From Vibrio proteolyticus NBRC 13287 (lineage in GTDB: Bacteria > Pseudomonadota > Gammaproteobacteria > Enterobacterales > Vibrionaceae), in assembly GCF_000467125.1 (NCBI RefSeq), contig NZ_BATJ01000021.1:40636-104635 (forward strand): a stretch of 64,000 nt of DNA. Direction: 5' to 3'. The notes under the pieces are model-generated. The model made no database searches, was not told the DNA's origin, and worked only from the letters and a program-made list of their open reading frames with translations. Positions 8,582 through 16,228 of the stretch are shown here, in pieces. The position numbers and the translations under genes were made by a program. Each line of letters starts with the position of its first letter. The first letter of the stretch is position 1.

Positions 8582-9333
8582 TGTCGAATGTCTTGAAAGC
8601 GCTGGAGCAGTCAGAGCGCAGTCATCAGCAGTTACACAATTCCGCTCCGGGGGGCGCCAGTCGTCAGGCCGTCAGTCACAGAGCGGATACGCCATTGTGG
8701 TTGCATGCAACCTGCCTGTTGCTGCCGGCGGTGGCCACGGTTTCCTGGGTGGGCTATCAGAGTTATCAATCGGCGCTGGTGGACTGGATAAGCAGCAATC
8801 AGCCACAAGAAGTGGTCGTGGATGTGCCAGCGGCGCTGTCGGTCAAACCGTACCCGGATTTTGCAACGCTGGCGGTGAATCGGCGGACCACGCCACTGCC
8901 ACAGGCGGAGCCTGCCATTCGTCGCGATGAGCCAACACCGTCGACCTCATCGGCACCAAGTGCCGACTCTGAGCTGGATGGGGTCGACCTCAGCTCGCTG
9001 CCACCGTCACTGGCGCGGCGGGTAGAAGCGGCCATGTCGTCTGAGTCGGTCAGAGCTGCGATGCGAGATACCGGTGAGGCGGACGACGCTGCGGTGGATT
9101 TATCGATGGCGGGCGATGATCTGATCGGTCAGTTACCTGCCATGAATTTTCAGACCCATGTGTACACCAGTGACGCCAATCGCCGCTGGGTGAAAATTAA
9201 CGGTCAGGAATACAAGCAAGGGGAACAGATTGATGCGGATACCCAACTGGTGCGTATCGCGCCGCAATCGTGCACCATTCGTTTTCGCGGTAAGCTGATT
9301 CGTGTGCCAGCGCTGTATGACTGGCCAGGCTGA
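8581..9333 (+). CDS. gspB: GspB/ExeB, type II secretion assembly partner
   Basis: GspB is the partner of GspA in placing the type II secretin. The 250-residue protein has a short cytoplasmic N-terminus (MSNVLKALEQSERSH), one membrane helix near residues 40-60 (LWLHATCLLLPAVATVSWVG), a Pro/Ser/Ala-rich linker (about 70-160), and a C-terminal globular domain (YTSDANRRWVKINGQEYKQG ...). That domain matches the T2SS assembly B family (GspB C-terminal domain). Its ATG overlaps the gspA stop, so the two are translationally coupled. A terminator follows within 15 nt, so the pair is a self-contained transcription unit. Confidence 0.9.
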   Translation: MSNVLKALEQSERSHQQLHNSAPGGASRQAVSHRADTPLWLHATCLLLPAVATVSWVGYQSYQSALVDWISSNQPQEVVVDVPAALSVKPYPDFATLAVNRRTTPLPQAEPAIRRDEPTPSTSSAPSADSELDGVDLSSLPPSLARRVEAAMSSESVRAAMRDTGEADDAAVDLSMAGDDLIGQLPAMNFQTHVYTSDANRRWVKINGQEYKQGEQIDADTQLVRIAPQSCTIRFRGKLIRVPALYDWPG

Positions 9334-9345
9334 GTACAAGCACTA

Positions 9346-9380
9346 CAAAAAAGGTCACCAGAGGGTGACCTTTTCTTTTT
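9346..9380. terminator. terminator between gspB and the SH3 gene
   Basis: AAAAGGTCACC-AGA-GGGTGACCTTTT is a perfect stem flanked by A-rich and T-rich runs. It can stop transcription from both converging genes. Confidence 0.85.
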
Positions 9381-9410
9381 ATCTTCGGTTATCGACGTCT
9401 TCGGGGGCGA

Positions 9411-10022
9411 TTACGCCCAGCCCGCCGGAGAGCGTTTGCGACGCGGCATGATGTGCGGCAGAATCAGGCCGAACAACAGACCGGCACCCGCGACACCACC
9501 GCCGTACATAAAGTACTTCAGCAGCAGATCTTCTTTCTGAGTATCCAGACGAGCACGCAGTTCACGGACTTCGGTTTGAGACTCAGTCAGTTGCTGGCTG
9601 ATGTCACTGTAGTTTTGCTCCAGTTCCGCAATCTGCTTATTGCGAATGTCCAGCGAGTCGACCAGTCCGGCTTTGGCGGAGTCGGCGTTCTTCTGGGCAT
9701 TAGCCAGTTTGTCTTTCACGTCCGATAACTCTGCTTCCAGTTTTGGCAGGCGAACCGCCATACTTTCTTGAGAGGTCACGAATTTGGAATCCACCCAGCC
9801 TTTACGGCCACGTTCATCGACGATTTGGGTGAAGCCGGCTTCTTTGCTGGTAGACACCAGAGTGACTTTCTCACCAGCGTCCACACTGCCAATGATTCGG
9901 TACTGAGTACTAGGACCTGAGTGCATGTAGGTAAATAGTTTGTCCGCAATGTAACGGTTTTGGGCGAGGGCCGCCGGTACTACCAGCATTGAAGCCAGAA
10001 CCATGCAAATCAGTTTTTTCAC
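9411..10022 (-). CDS. SH3-domain membrane protein, YgiM-like
   Basis: This belongs to the SH3 domain protein family that includes E. coli YgiM. I choose a GTG start at 10022: it follows AAAGGA at good spacing and gives 203 residues (YgiM is 206), beginning with a clean signal sequence (VKKLICMVLASMLVVPAALA). A bacterial SH3 domain follows (residues about 23-90, YMHSGPSTQYRIIGSVDAGE), then a coiled coil (about 100-165) and a C-terminal membrane helix (YGGGVAGAGLLFGLILPHIM) with a basic tail. It is therefore probably periplasmic and anchored to the inner membrane. The function is not established. It lies downstream of the pit operon, from which a hairpin separates it. Confidence 0.85.
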   Translation of the reverse strand: MKKLICMVLASMLVVPAALAQNRYIADKLFTYMHSGPSTQYRIIGSVDAGEKVTLVSTSKEAGFTQIVDERGRKGWVDSKFVTSQESMAVRLPKLEAELSDVKDKLANAQKNADSAKAGLVDSLDIRNKQIAELEQNYSDISQQLTESQTEVRELRARLDTQKEDLLLKYFMYGGGVAGAGLLFGLILPHIMPRRKRSPAGWA

Positions 10023-10103
10023 GGTAAATCCTTTCAGTGTTGCTTTGTTTGTATATCGCGCTTGAGGCAGCAAATAGTAAAAACTTTCGGCGGTATGATC
10101 AAC

Positions 10104-10131
10104 TAAGAAGGGAGGCAAAGCCTCCCTTTCT
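10104..10131 (-). terminator. terminator of the DUF47-pit operon
   Basis: AAGGGAGGC (10108-10116) and GCCTCCCTT (10120-10128) form a 9-bp perfect stem with a 3-nt loop. A short T-rich stretch follows on the minus strand. Confidence 0.7.
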
Positions 10132-10180
10132 GTGCGTTTGAGTCAATAATGACAGAGCGCTTACATAGTGTTGACGCGGC

Positions 10181-11443
10181 TTAAGCGCCGAATAAGGCCT
10201 GCATTGCATAGAAGAATACGACCGCCAATAGGGCTCCTGCCGGTAGCGTGACAATCCAGGACGCCACGATGTTACGCACAACGCCTAAGTTAAGGGCGGC
10301 AATACCACGCGCAAAACCCACACCCAGTACCGCGCCGACCAGTGTCTGTGTCGTCGAAATAGGCAAACCGGTACCTGAGGCCAGAACCACAGTCGAAGCG
10401 GTTGCCAGCTGCGCTGCAAAGCCACGGCTAGGGGTCAGTTCGGTAATACCGGTACCAACTGTTGCCATGACCTTATGACCCAGCGTCGCAAGACCCACAA
10501 CGATACCGATCCCACCCAGCGGCAGAATCCACCAGGCAATTTCACTTTTCGCGGTGATTTGTCCCATGTGCTCAACCGTCGATACCACAGCAGACAGAGG
10601 GCCAATCGCGTTAGCAACGTCATTTGAGCCGTGCGCAAAGGCCATCGCACACGCTGTGATCACCATCAGTACGGAAAAGATGCTTTCCACACCGGCAAAG
10701 CTGTGATCTTCATCGCGGTTGGCAAATTTCTTCTGAATGTAGAGGAAGCCGCCGATCATCACCAGTGCCGACACCACCATAGCCCAGAACCAGGCTTCGG
10801 TGTTGCTCAGGTGCAGGCCAACGTGCTTCAGCCCTTTCTTGATCGTCACCAGCGCGATCACCATAGTAGTGATGAACATGTACACAGGCACAAAGCGCTT
10901 GGCGTTGATCAGTGGCTTCTCGGTATCAAAGATCAGGCGCTGTGCGCTGACAAAGATAACGTAAGCAAAGAAGCCGGAAATGATAGGGGTAATGATCCAA
11001 CTGCCCACAATACCTTTCACACTGCCCCAGTCCACCGCTTCGGTGCCAACGGACACACAAGCAAAACCGATGATGGCACCGATAATCGAGTGGGTGGTCG
11101 ATACTGGCCAGCCCATGTAGGACGCCAGCAGCAGCCAGGTGCCGGCTGCCAGCAGCGCGGACATCATGCCGTATACCAGAATGTCAGGCTGGTTGGCGAA
11201 AAGAGAGGTTTCAATCACACCTTTACGGATAGTATCGGTTACTTCACCGCCTGCAAGGTAAGCACCCGCAAATTCAAAAATCATCGCAATGATGATGGCT
11301 TGTTTTACGGTCAGCGCTTTTGAGCCGACTGATGTACCCATTGCGTTGGCGACGTCATTTGCGCCAATACCAATTGCCATCAGGAAGCCGAAAAGAGCAG
11401 CAACAATAATCAGGACAGTGCCGTAGTTCGCGAGGATATCCAT
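10181..11443 (-). CDS. pit: Inorganic phosphate transporter, Pit family
   Basis: Pit transporters move metal-phosphate complexes with protons (or with sodium in some relatives) across the inner membrane. I place the start at ATG 11443 (MDILANYGTVLII, AGGT upstream), giving 420 residues; an upstream alternative at 11491 adds an unlikely Cys-rich tail. The protein has about ten hydrophobic segments. It carries the two inverted PHO4 signature repeats: GIGANDVANAMGTSVGSK near the N-terminus and FAHGSNDVANAIGPL in the second half. It is encoded directly downstream of a DUF47 gene on the same strand, the usual pit-DUF47 pairing. It could equally transport phosphate with Na+; sequence alone does not settle this. 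Confidence 0.93.
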   Translation of the reverse strand: MDILANYGTVLIIVAALFGFLMAIGIGANDVANAMGTSVGSKALTVKQAIIIAMIFEFAGAYLAGGEVTDTIRKGVIETSLFANQPDILVYGMMSALLAAGTWLLLASYMGWPVSTTHSIIGAIIGFACVSVGTEAVDWGSVKGIVGSWIITPIISGFFAYVIFVSAQRLIFDTEKPLINAKRFVPVYMFITTMVIALVTIKKGLKHVGLHLSNTEAWFWAMVVSALVMIGGFLYIQKKFANRDEDHSFAGVESIFSVLMVITACAMAFAHGSNDVANAIGPLSAVVSTVEHMGQITAKSEIAWWILPLGGIGIVVGLATLGHKVMATVGTGITELTPSRGFAAQLATASTVVLASGTGLPISTTQTLVGAVLGVGFARGIAALNLGVVRNIVASWIVTLPAGALLAVVFFYAMQALFGA

Positions 11444-11570
11444 CGTAATACCTAGTTGTTTTTTATAACAAGCGGAGCAAAAACGAGACACACGATGACC
11501 CCTCGATGTGCTCAGGTCATCGTTAAATACAAGTGTGTCTGTCTGGTGCTCTTCGTTATTTGATTAACTG

Positions 11571-12251
11571 TTAAGAGCGGGAAAGCATCAGCTCAAGACG
11601 TGCGCCTACGCGCTGCGCCTGATCTGCAATACCGCCGACCCATTCAAAGATTTTGTACAGGAACATCACATCGATTGGATTCATGTCCGCTTCGATCGCC
11701 ATCAGTTGCTGACGAAGCTGGATTTGCATCGCATCGGTGTCATCTTCGATCACATCCAGTTGATTGATCATCTCAGCCACAAGTGTCACTTCGCGGCCTT
11801 TGAATCCAGTTTCCAATAACTCATCGAGCTCGTTGATCACTTTTTGCGCCTGATTCGCCGCATCCAGACAACGTTTTAAATAAGCGATGAAGTTTTCTTG
11901 TAGAGGGGCAGGAATGATGAGCTGGCGACCGTAGACACGGCCGGCGACATCTTTCGCCAGGTTAGCCAGTTTGTCTTGCTGGGTCAGTAGCTCCAGCATG
12001 TCTGTACGGTCGACAGGCATGAACAAACCGCGAGGAAGTTTCAGGCGGATTTCGCGCTTCAATACGTCAGCTTCTTTCTCAAGGTGAGAAATCTGTGCGC
12101 GAATTTCTGCTGCTTTTTCCCAGTCGCCCTGAGAGCACACTTCAAAGAAGTTCACCAGGTGAGAGCAACATTCGTTTACACAAACAACGTGTCGCTGCAA
12201 AGGCTTAATAGGGGACTTTGCAAATAACCCCATGATTGTATTTACTGGCAT
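11571..12251 (-). CDS. DUF47 / PhoU-like protein, Pit accessory
   Basis: This 226-residue, mostly helical protein belongs to the DUF47 (TIGR00153) family, distantly related to PhoU. These proteins are encoded next to Pit transporters and are thought to modulate them; the mechanism is not established. Typical features are MGLFAKSPIKPLQRH at the start, the heptad-rich helices (HLEKEADVLKREIRLKLPRG, TDMLELLTQQDKLANLAKDV) and acidic metal-binding-like helices (MINQLDVIEDDTDAMQIQLR). It is the first gene of a two-gene operon with pit, about 130 nt upstream of the pit ATG, and diverges from ygiF. Confidence 0.9.
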   Translation of the reverse strand: MPVNTIMGLFAKSPIKPLQRHVVCVNECCSHLVNFFEVCSQGDWEKAAEIRAQISHLEKEADVLKREIRLKLPRGLFMPVDRTDMLELLTQQDKLANLAKDVAGRVYGRQLIIPAPLQENFIAYLKRCLDAANQAQKVINELDELLETGFKGREVTLVAEMINQLDVIEDDTDAMQIQLRQQLMAIEADMNPIDVMFLYKIFEWVGGIADQAQRVGARLELMLSRS

Positions 12252-12293
12252 GGTTATTCAACCTAATTGCTATAACCTTAAAAAAACATACAC

Positions 12294-12310
12294 CATTTCG
12301 TGGCGAAATG
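12294..12310. repeat. short palindrome in the DUF47/ygiF divergent promoter region
   Basis: CATTTCG-TGG-CGAAATG is a perfect 7-bp inverted repeat lying 43 nt upstream of the DUF47 start and about 150 nt upstream of ygiF. No T-run follows on either strand, so an operator is more likely than a terminator. It does not look like a Pho box. Confidence 0.4.
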
Positions 12311-12456
12311 TTGAACGATGGCTATAAAGGCGCGCATGGTAACGCATTAAATCACTCATTAAAACTGTTTTAGATCATCATTGGGGCGATATTTCCTTCT
12401 TGCCCCGCTGGAATTTAGGCAATATCCTGTCGCTATCTGCTTTGAAAGGTACAACT

Positions 12457-13974
12457 ATGGAAACCGAGATAGAACTGAAGTTTTTTGTTTCTCCTGAATT
12501 TTCAGAAACCTTACGTGACAAGATTTCTGAAACCAAAGTACTTCAGCACAGTTGTCGAGAGCTTGGTAATACCTATTTTGATACGCCTGATAACTGGTTA
12601 CGAAAGCATGACATCGGGCTACGGATCCGCCGCTATGATGATGTTTTCGTGCAAACGGTGAAAACCGCAGGCCGGGTGGTCGCAGGGTTGCACCAGCGAC
12701 CGGAATACAATGCCGAACACTCCTGCAACACTCCTGATTTAACTCTCCACCCCGAAGATATCTGGCCTGAAGGCAAAGCCTTAGACACCCTGCAAACTGA
12801 ACTTACGCCCTTATTCTCAACCAACTTTGCCCGCGAGCAATGGCTAGTAGGAATGGCGGACGGGAGCCAGGTCGAAGTCGCTTTTGACCAAGGGCTGGTG
12901 GTCGCGGGGGAGCAACAAGAGCCGATTTGCGAGGTAGAGCTGGAGCTGAAATCGGGTCAAACCGATGCGCTGTTTACGCTGGCACGCACCTTGGGTGAGT
13001 CTGGGGGAATGCGTCTTGGGAACCTGAGTAAAGCGGCGCGTGGCTACCGCCTGGCAATGGGGTATGAAATTGGCACCGCGCAACCTTTGTCTCTGGTGGA
13101 TACCGACAAGCACGACACGGTGGAATCCTGTTTCATCAAATCGCTTGAGCACGCGCTGGCACACTGGCACGACCATGAGCAGTTGTACACGGAAACGGAA
13201 TCGGTGCCAGCGCTGCATGAAATCAGCCATGCGATCAGCTTTATCCGTCAGATTTTAACAGTGTTCGGTGGCATCGTACCGCGCCGCGCCAGTGCCATCT
13301 TACGTCAGGAACTCAAGTGGCTGGAAGAGGAATTGGGCTGGCTGAAAACCTACGATTACCTGGAAGACTTGCTGGAAGATAAAGGACACGCGCTGCGTAA
13401 GCTCGATGCCCGCAAGTTTTTGGTCGGTGAATTGAAATTGTTGGAAGAGCAGCTCCCCGAGCGGGAAGAGACGTTGCAATTGCTCAGCTCCGCCCGTTAT
13501 ACCGGACTGCTGCTGGATTTGAGCCGCTGGATCCTGACCCGAGGCTGGCAGCCATTTCTGGACGATAAAGCGCGAGAGAAAATGGCGCGCAATATTCAGG
13601 CCTTTTCAGTGCAGCAATTGGATCGCACCTGGGCGGAATTGCTCGAAGCGTTTCCGCCGGAGCGTGAGTTGTCCAAACAGGAGTATATTGACCAGCAGTA
13701 TCGTCTGATGCGCAATCTGTATACCGGGATGAGCTTTGCTAACCTGTACAACCCGGACGAGCGGATGAGTTTTCGTCTCCCCTGGGCAGATTTGATGCAG
13801 GGCATTGACGACCTGTTAACGCTCAAGCCGCTGGAAGTGTTGACCGACAAGCTTGAAGGCGAAGAGCAGGAGCAGTTACTGCGCTGGCTGCAACGCCAGG
13901 AGAGTTCCATTTTGCATGCCATGGAGCAGACGCGCCTCATCAGTGTCGAGGCCAAGCCTTACTGGCAGGAATGA
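12457..13974 (+). CDS. ygiF: CYTH-CHAD inorganic triphosphatase
   Basis: E. coli YgiF hydrolyses inorganic tripolyphosphate; CHAD domains bind polyphosphate. The ATG at 12457 follows GAAAGGT and begins METEIELKF, the ExExK motif of the CYTH tunnel fold; an upstream ATG at 12400 would put this motif out of place. The protein is 505 residues. The CYTH domain covers about 1-200 (YFDTPDNWLRKHDIGLRIRR, ICEVELELKSG). The helical CHAD domain covers about 210-500 (HEISHAISFIRQILTVFGG, with several conserved basic residues). In E. coli ygiF heads the ygiF-glnE-hldE cluster; here two genes separate it from glnE. The phosphate transporter operon lies on its other side. Confidence 0.93.
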   Translation: METEIELKFFVSPEFSETLRDKISETKVLQHSCRELGNTYFDTPDNWLRKHDIGLRIRRYDDVFVQTVKTAGRVVAGLHQRPEYNAEHSCNTPDLTLHPEDIWPEGKALDTLQTELTPLFSTNFAREQWLVGMADGSQVEVAFDQGLVVAGEQQEPICEVELELKSGQTDALFTLARTLGESGGMRLGNLSKAARGYRLAMGYEIGTAQPLSLVDTDKHDTVESCFIKSLEHALAHWHDHEQLYTETESVPALHEISHAISFIRQILTVFGGIVPRRASAILRQELKWLEEELGWLKTYDYLEDLLEDKGHALRKLDARKFLVGELKLLEEQLPEREETLQLLSSARYTGLLLDLSRWILTRGWQPFLDDKAREKMARNIQAFSVQQLDRTWAELLEAFPPERELSKQEYIDQQYRLMRNLYTGMSFANLYNPDERMSFRLPWADLMQGIDDLLTLKPLEVLTDKLEGEEQEQLLRWLQRQESSILHAMEQTRLISVEAKPYWQE

Positions 13975-13979
13975 TGACT

Positions 13980-14009
13980 TACAGGATGCTCAGGCATCCT
14001 GTTTTTTTG
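13980..14009. terminator. ygiF terminator
   Basis: ACAGGATGC-TCA-GGCATCCTGT is followed by TTTTTTT. The hairpin overlaps the stop codon region of the converging channel gene. Confidence 0.85.
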
Positions 14010-14760
14010 TCGCAGCAATGTCTTTTTCCAACTGGTGAATACGGCGCAGGATCTCGCTTTGCTGCGCCAGCAATTCGTGCAACATGCGTTCTTTATTGGC
14101 AGAGCGCTGTTCTTGAATGCGTGACGGCGACGTCAGCAAAGAACTGACCAGACCGGAGGTCATACCAAATAAGCCCACGCCACACACTATCAGTACCCCT
14201 GCGAGGATCTTACCACCGTCGGTCACCGGATAATGATCGCCGTACCCCACAGTAGAAATTGTCACCAGCGCCCACCAGATGGCGTCACCTGCGGTATGAA
14301 TATTGGCATTTGGCGCAGCGGACTCCAATGACAGCATCATGCTTGAGCCAATCGTCAGCAGCACCACGATCAACAGCAAAATCGAAGCCAGTGTCGTTTC
14401 TCGTCGGTTGGTGACCAACTGGCGCATCAGAAAACGCCCGGAGCGGATCACCCAGATAACCCGCAGGATGTGAAAGATCCGCGCAAAACGCAGGGGTTCG
14501 ATCATCGGAATACTGGCCAGATAGTCAATCCAGTGGCGTTTCAGAAATTGCAGACGATCTGCGGCGCGGATCAAGTCTGTGGTCAGCTGCAGGAGAAAAA
14601 TACTACAGATCACAAAGTCAAGGCCGATAAGAACCTGTCGGGTATCGTGATCCACCGGGATAAACAAAAGGCCAGAGATCACAAATAGCGACACAATCGA
14701 CAAAATCAGTGACAGCAGACTCAACGGCTTAACGACGTCTTTGGTATCATCTTTTTTCAT
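13990..14760 (-). CDS. Six-TM potassium channel, voltage-gated-like
   Basis: This is an ion-channel family protein with the K+ selectivity filter TVGYGD. With ATG 14760 it has 256 residues (MKKDDTKDVV); a GTG at 14805 would add 15 polar residues and is less likely. The layout is hydrophobic S1-S3, then an S4-like arginine-rich helix (LRFARIFHILRVIWVIRSGR), S5, the pore loop (AIWWALVTISTVGYGDHYP), S6 and a C-terminal coiled coil (ERMLHELLAQQSEILRRIHQ). This is the architecture of small bacterial Kv-type channels. It probably assembles as a tetramer in the inner membrane. It diverges from a chemoreceptor gene with 92 nt between the starts. Confidence 0.88.
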   Translation of the reverse strand: MKKDDTKDVVKPLSLLSLILSIVSLFVISGLLFIPVDHDTRQVLIGLDFVICSIFLLQLTTDLIRAADRLQFLKRHWIDYLASIPMIEPLRFARIFHILRVIWVIRSGRFLMRQLVTNRRETTLASILLLIVVLLTIGSSMMLSLESAAPNANIHTAGDAIWWALVTISTVGYGDHYPVTDGGKILAGVLIVCGVGLFGMTSGLVSSLLTSPSRIQEQRSANKERMLHELLAQQSEILRRIHQLEKDIAATKKQDA

Positions 14761-14852
14761 ACGAAGCTCGAAATAAATACGCTGAACCCGTTTGTGTTTG
14801 CACACGAGCTCAGAAAATGGGTTCCAGAACTATAACTTAATGGAGAACAGAT

Positions 14853-16109
14853 ATGACAACAATGGCATTCAAGCCATGGGAGAGGGTGATCACGGATATT
14901 CGCCTGGTACCCAAAATGGTGATGCTGATGGTGTTCAGTACCATTTTGATTGTCGCAAAACAGTTGTGGGATGCGAGCACCTTCTATCAGTCCCTGCTGG
15001 CTGCGACCCAGAACACGGCCGTAGCCCAGCAGCACTACGAGGCTTATTTGGTGCAGGTGGCGTGGCAAACGGCGCTGATGATTGTGGTGTTTGTGGCGTT
15101 GTTGCTGTTTGCGGCGCGGATCATGCTGCGCCAGACCCGCTATCTGAGCGAATCGATCAAACAGATGGCCAGCAAAGATCTGTCGGTGCCCATTGAGATG
15201 GCGTGCAAAGATGAATACGGAGATGTTGCCAGAGAGCTGGAAACCACCCGTCGTCAGTTGCAGGAGATGATCAAACTGCAAATTCAGTCTTCCCAAGAAC
15301 TGGCCTCGCTGACCGAAGTGATGACCCTGAGCATGTCGGAGACCAAAGAGTCTGCTCAGGAAGAATTTAATGAGATCGATCAACTGGCCACGGCGATGAG
15401 CGAAATGAGTTCGACGGTACAAACCGTGGCCGAGCACGCTCAGAGTGCGTCCTCTCTGACCGAAAGCGCTTCGACCCAAGCGGCTTCGGGTCAGCAGTTT
15501 GTGCGTGGCACGGTGTCGAAAATCAGTGAGCTGTCACAGGATATCTCGGCCTCAGCCCAGGCGGTGAATCAGGTTGAAGAAAGCGTGGTCTCCATTGGCA
15601 GTGTGGTCGGCACCATTCAGGGCATTTCGGAGCAGACCAACCTGCTGGCATTGAATGCCGCAATCGAAGCTGCCCGTGCAGGGGAAGCGGGCCGCGGTTT
15701 CGCGGTGGTGGCGGATGAGGTCCGTAACCTGGCGCAGCGCACTCAGCAGGCTACAGTCGAAATCCAGGACATGATCTCTCAGTTGCAAGACAGTGCCAGT
15801 TCGGCGGTGGACCTGATGGAGAAAAGTGTTGTCGAAGCAGCGGAAGGGGTGGAGCTGGTGACCAATGCTGGTACCGAGCTGGACGGCATTGTGTCTCAGG
15901 TAAACCAGATCAACGACATGAATTTCCAGATTGCCACCGCGGCCGGACAGCAGAGCAGCGTGGCGGAAGAAATGAACCAGAACCTGACCAATGTGCGTGA
16001 GCTGGTGGAAGCCTCGGTGACCGTGGTGACCGAGCTGCTGGAAACCTCGGAAATCATGCAAAGTAACGCGGAAGAGCTCGATCGTAAGATCACTGTGTTT
16101 AAAGTCTGA
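14853..16109 (+). CDS. Methyl-accepting chemotaxis protein with minimal periplasmic domain
   Basis: This 418-residue chemoreceptor has TM1 at about 18-39, only some 32 residues outside (DASTFYQSLLAATQ ...), and TM2 at about 72-92. A HAMP-like region follows (YLSESIKQMASKDLSVPIEM), then a signalling domain. Its hairpin tip carries the conserved QTNLLALNAAIEAARAGE and GRGFAVVADEVRNLAQRT. No known sensor domain fits in the external loop, and there is no C-terminal CheR-binding pentapeptide (it ends ITVFKV). It should signal to CheW-CheA at the membrane, possibly sensing through the membrane segments or a partner. The gene ends in a strong terminator just before glnE. Confidence 0.92.
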   Translation: MTTMAFKPWERVITDIRLVPKMVMLMVFSTILIVAKQLWDASTFYQSLLAATQNTAVAQQHYEAYLVQVAWQTALMIVVFVALLLFAARIMLRQTRYLSESIKQMASKDLSVPIEMACKDEYGDVARELETTRRQLQEMIKLQIQSSQELASLTEVMTLSMSETKESAQEEFNEIDQLATAMSEMSSTVQTVAEHAQSASSLTESASTQAASGQQFVRGTVSKISELSQDISASAQAVNQVEESVVSIGSVVGTIQGISEQTNLLALNAAIEAARAGEAGRGFAVVADEVRNLAQRTQQATVEIQDMISQLQDSASSAVDLMEKSVVEAAEGVELVTNAGTELDGIVSQVNQINDMNFQIATAAGQQSSVAEEMNQNLTNVRELVEASVTVVTELLETSEIMQSNAEELDRKITVFKV

Positions 16110-16126
16110 CGCCAAAAGCTTTGAAG

Positions 16127-16158
16127 CAACGCCCACTCTCACCAGTGGGCGTTTTTTA
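16127..16158 (+). terminator. MCP gene terminator
   Basis: AACGCCCACT-CTCACC-AGTGGGCGTT is followed by TTTTATT: a stable hairpin and T-run between the chemoreceptor gene and glnE. Confidence 0.9.
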
Positions 16159-16228
16159 TTGCGGAAACTCTGGTATAAATGAGTTCATGACATTAAGGTT
16201 TCACTCCCGCCAAAAGCAAGGAAGAATC

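Noticed and set aside
10631..11323. 230-codon open frame on the plus strand antisense to pit
   Set aside because: Composition is His/Asn-rich and without family features; it mirrors a conserved transporter gene with clear motifs.
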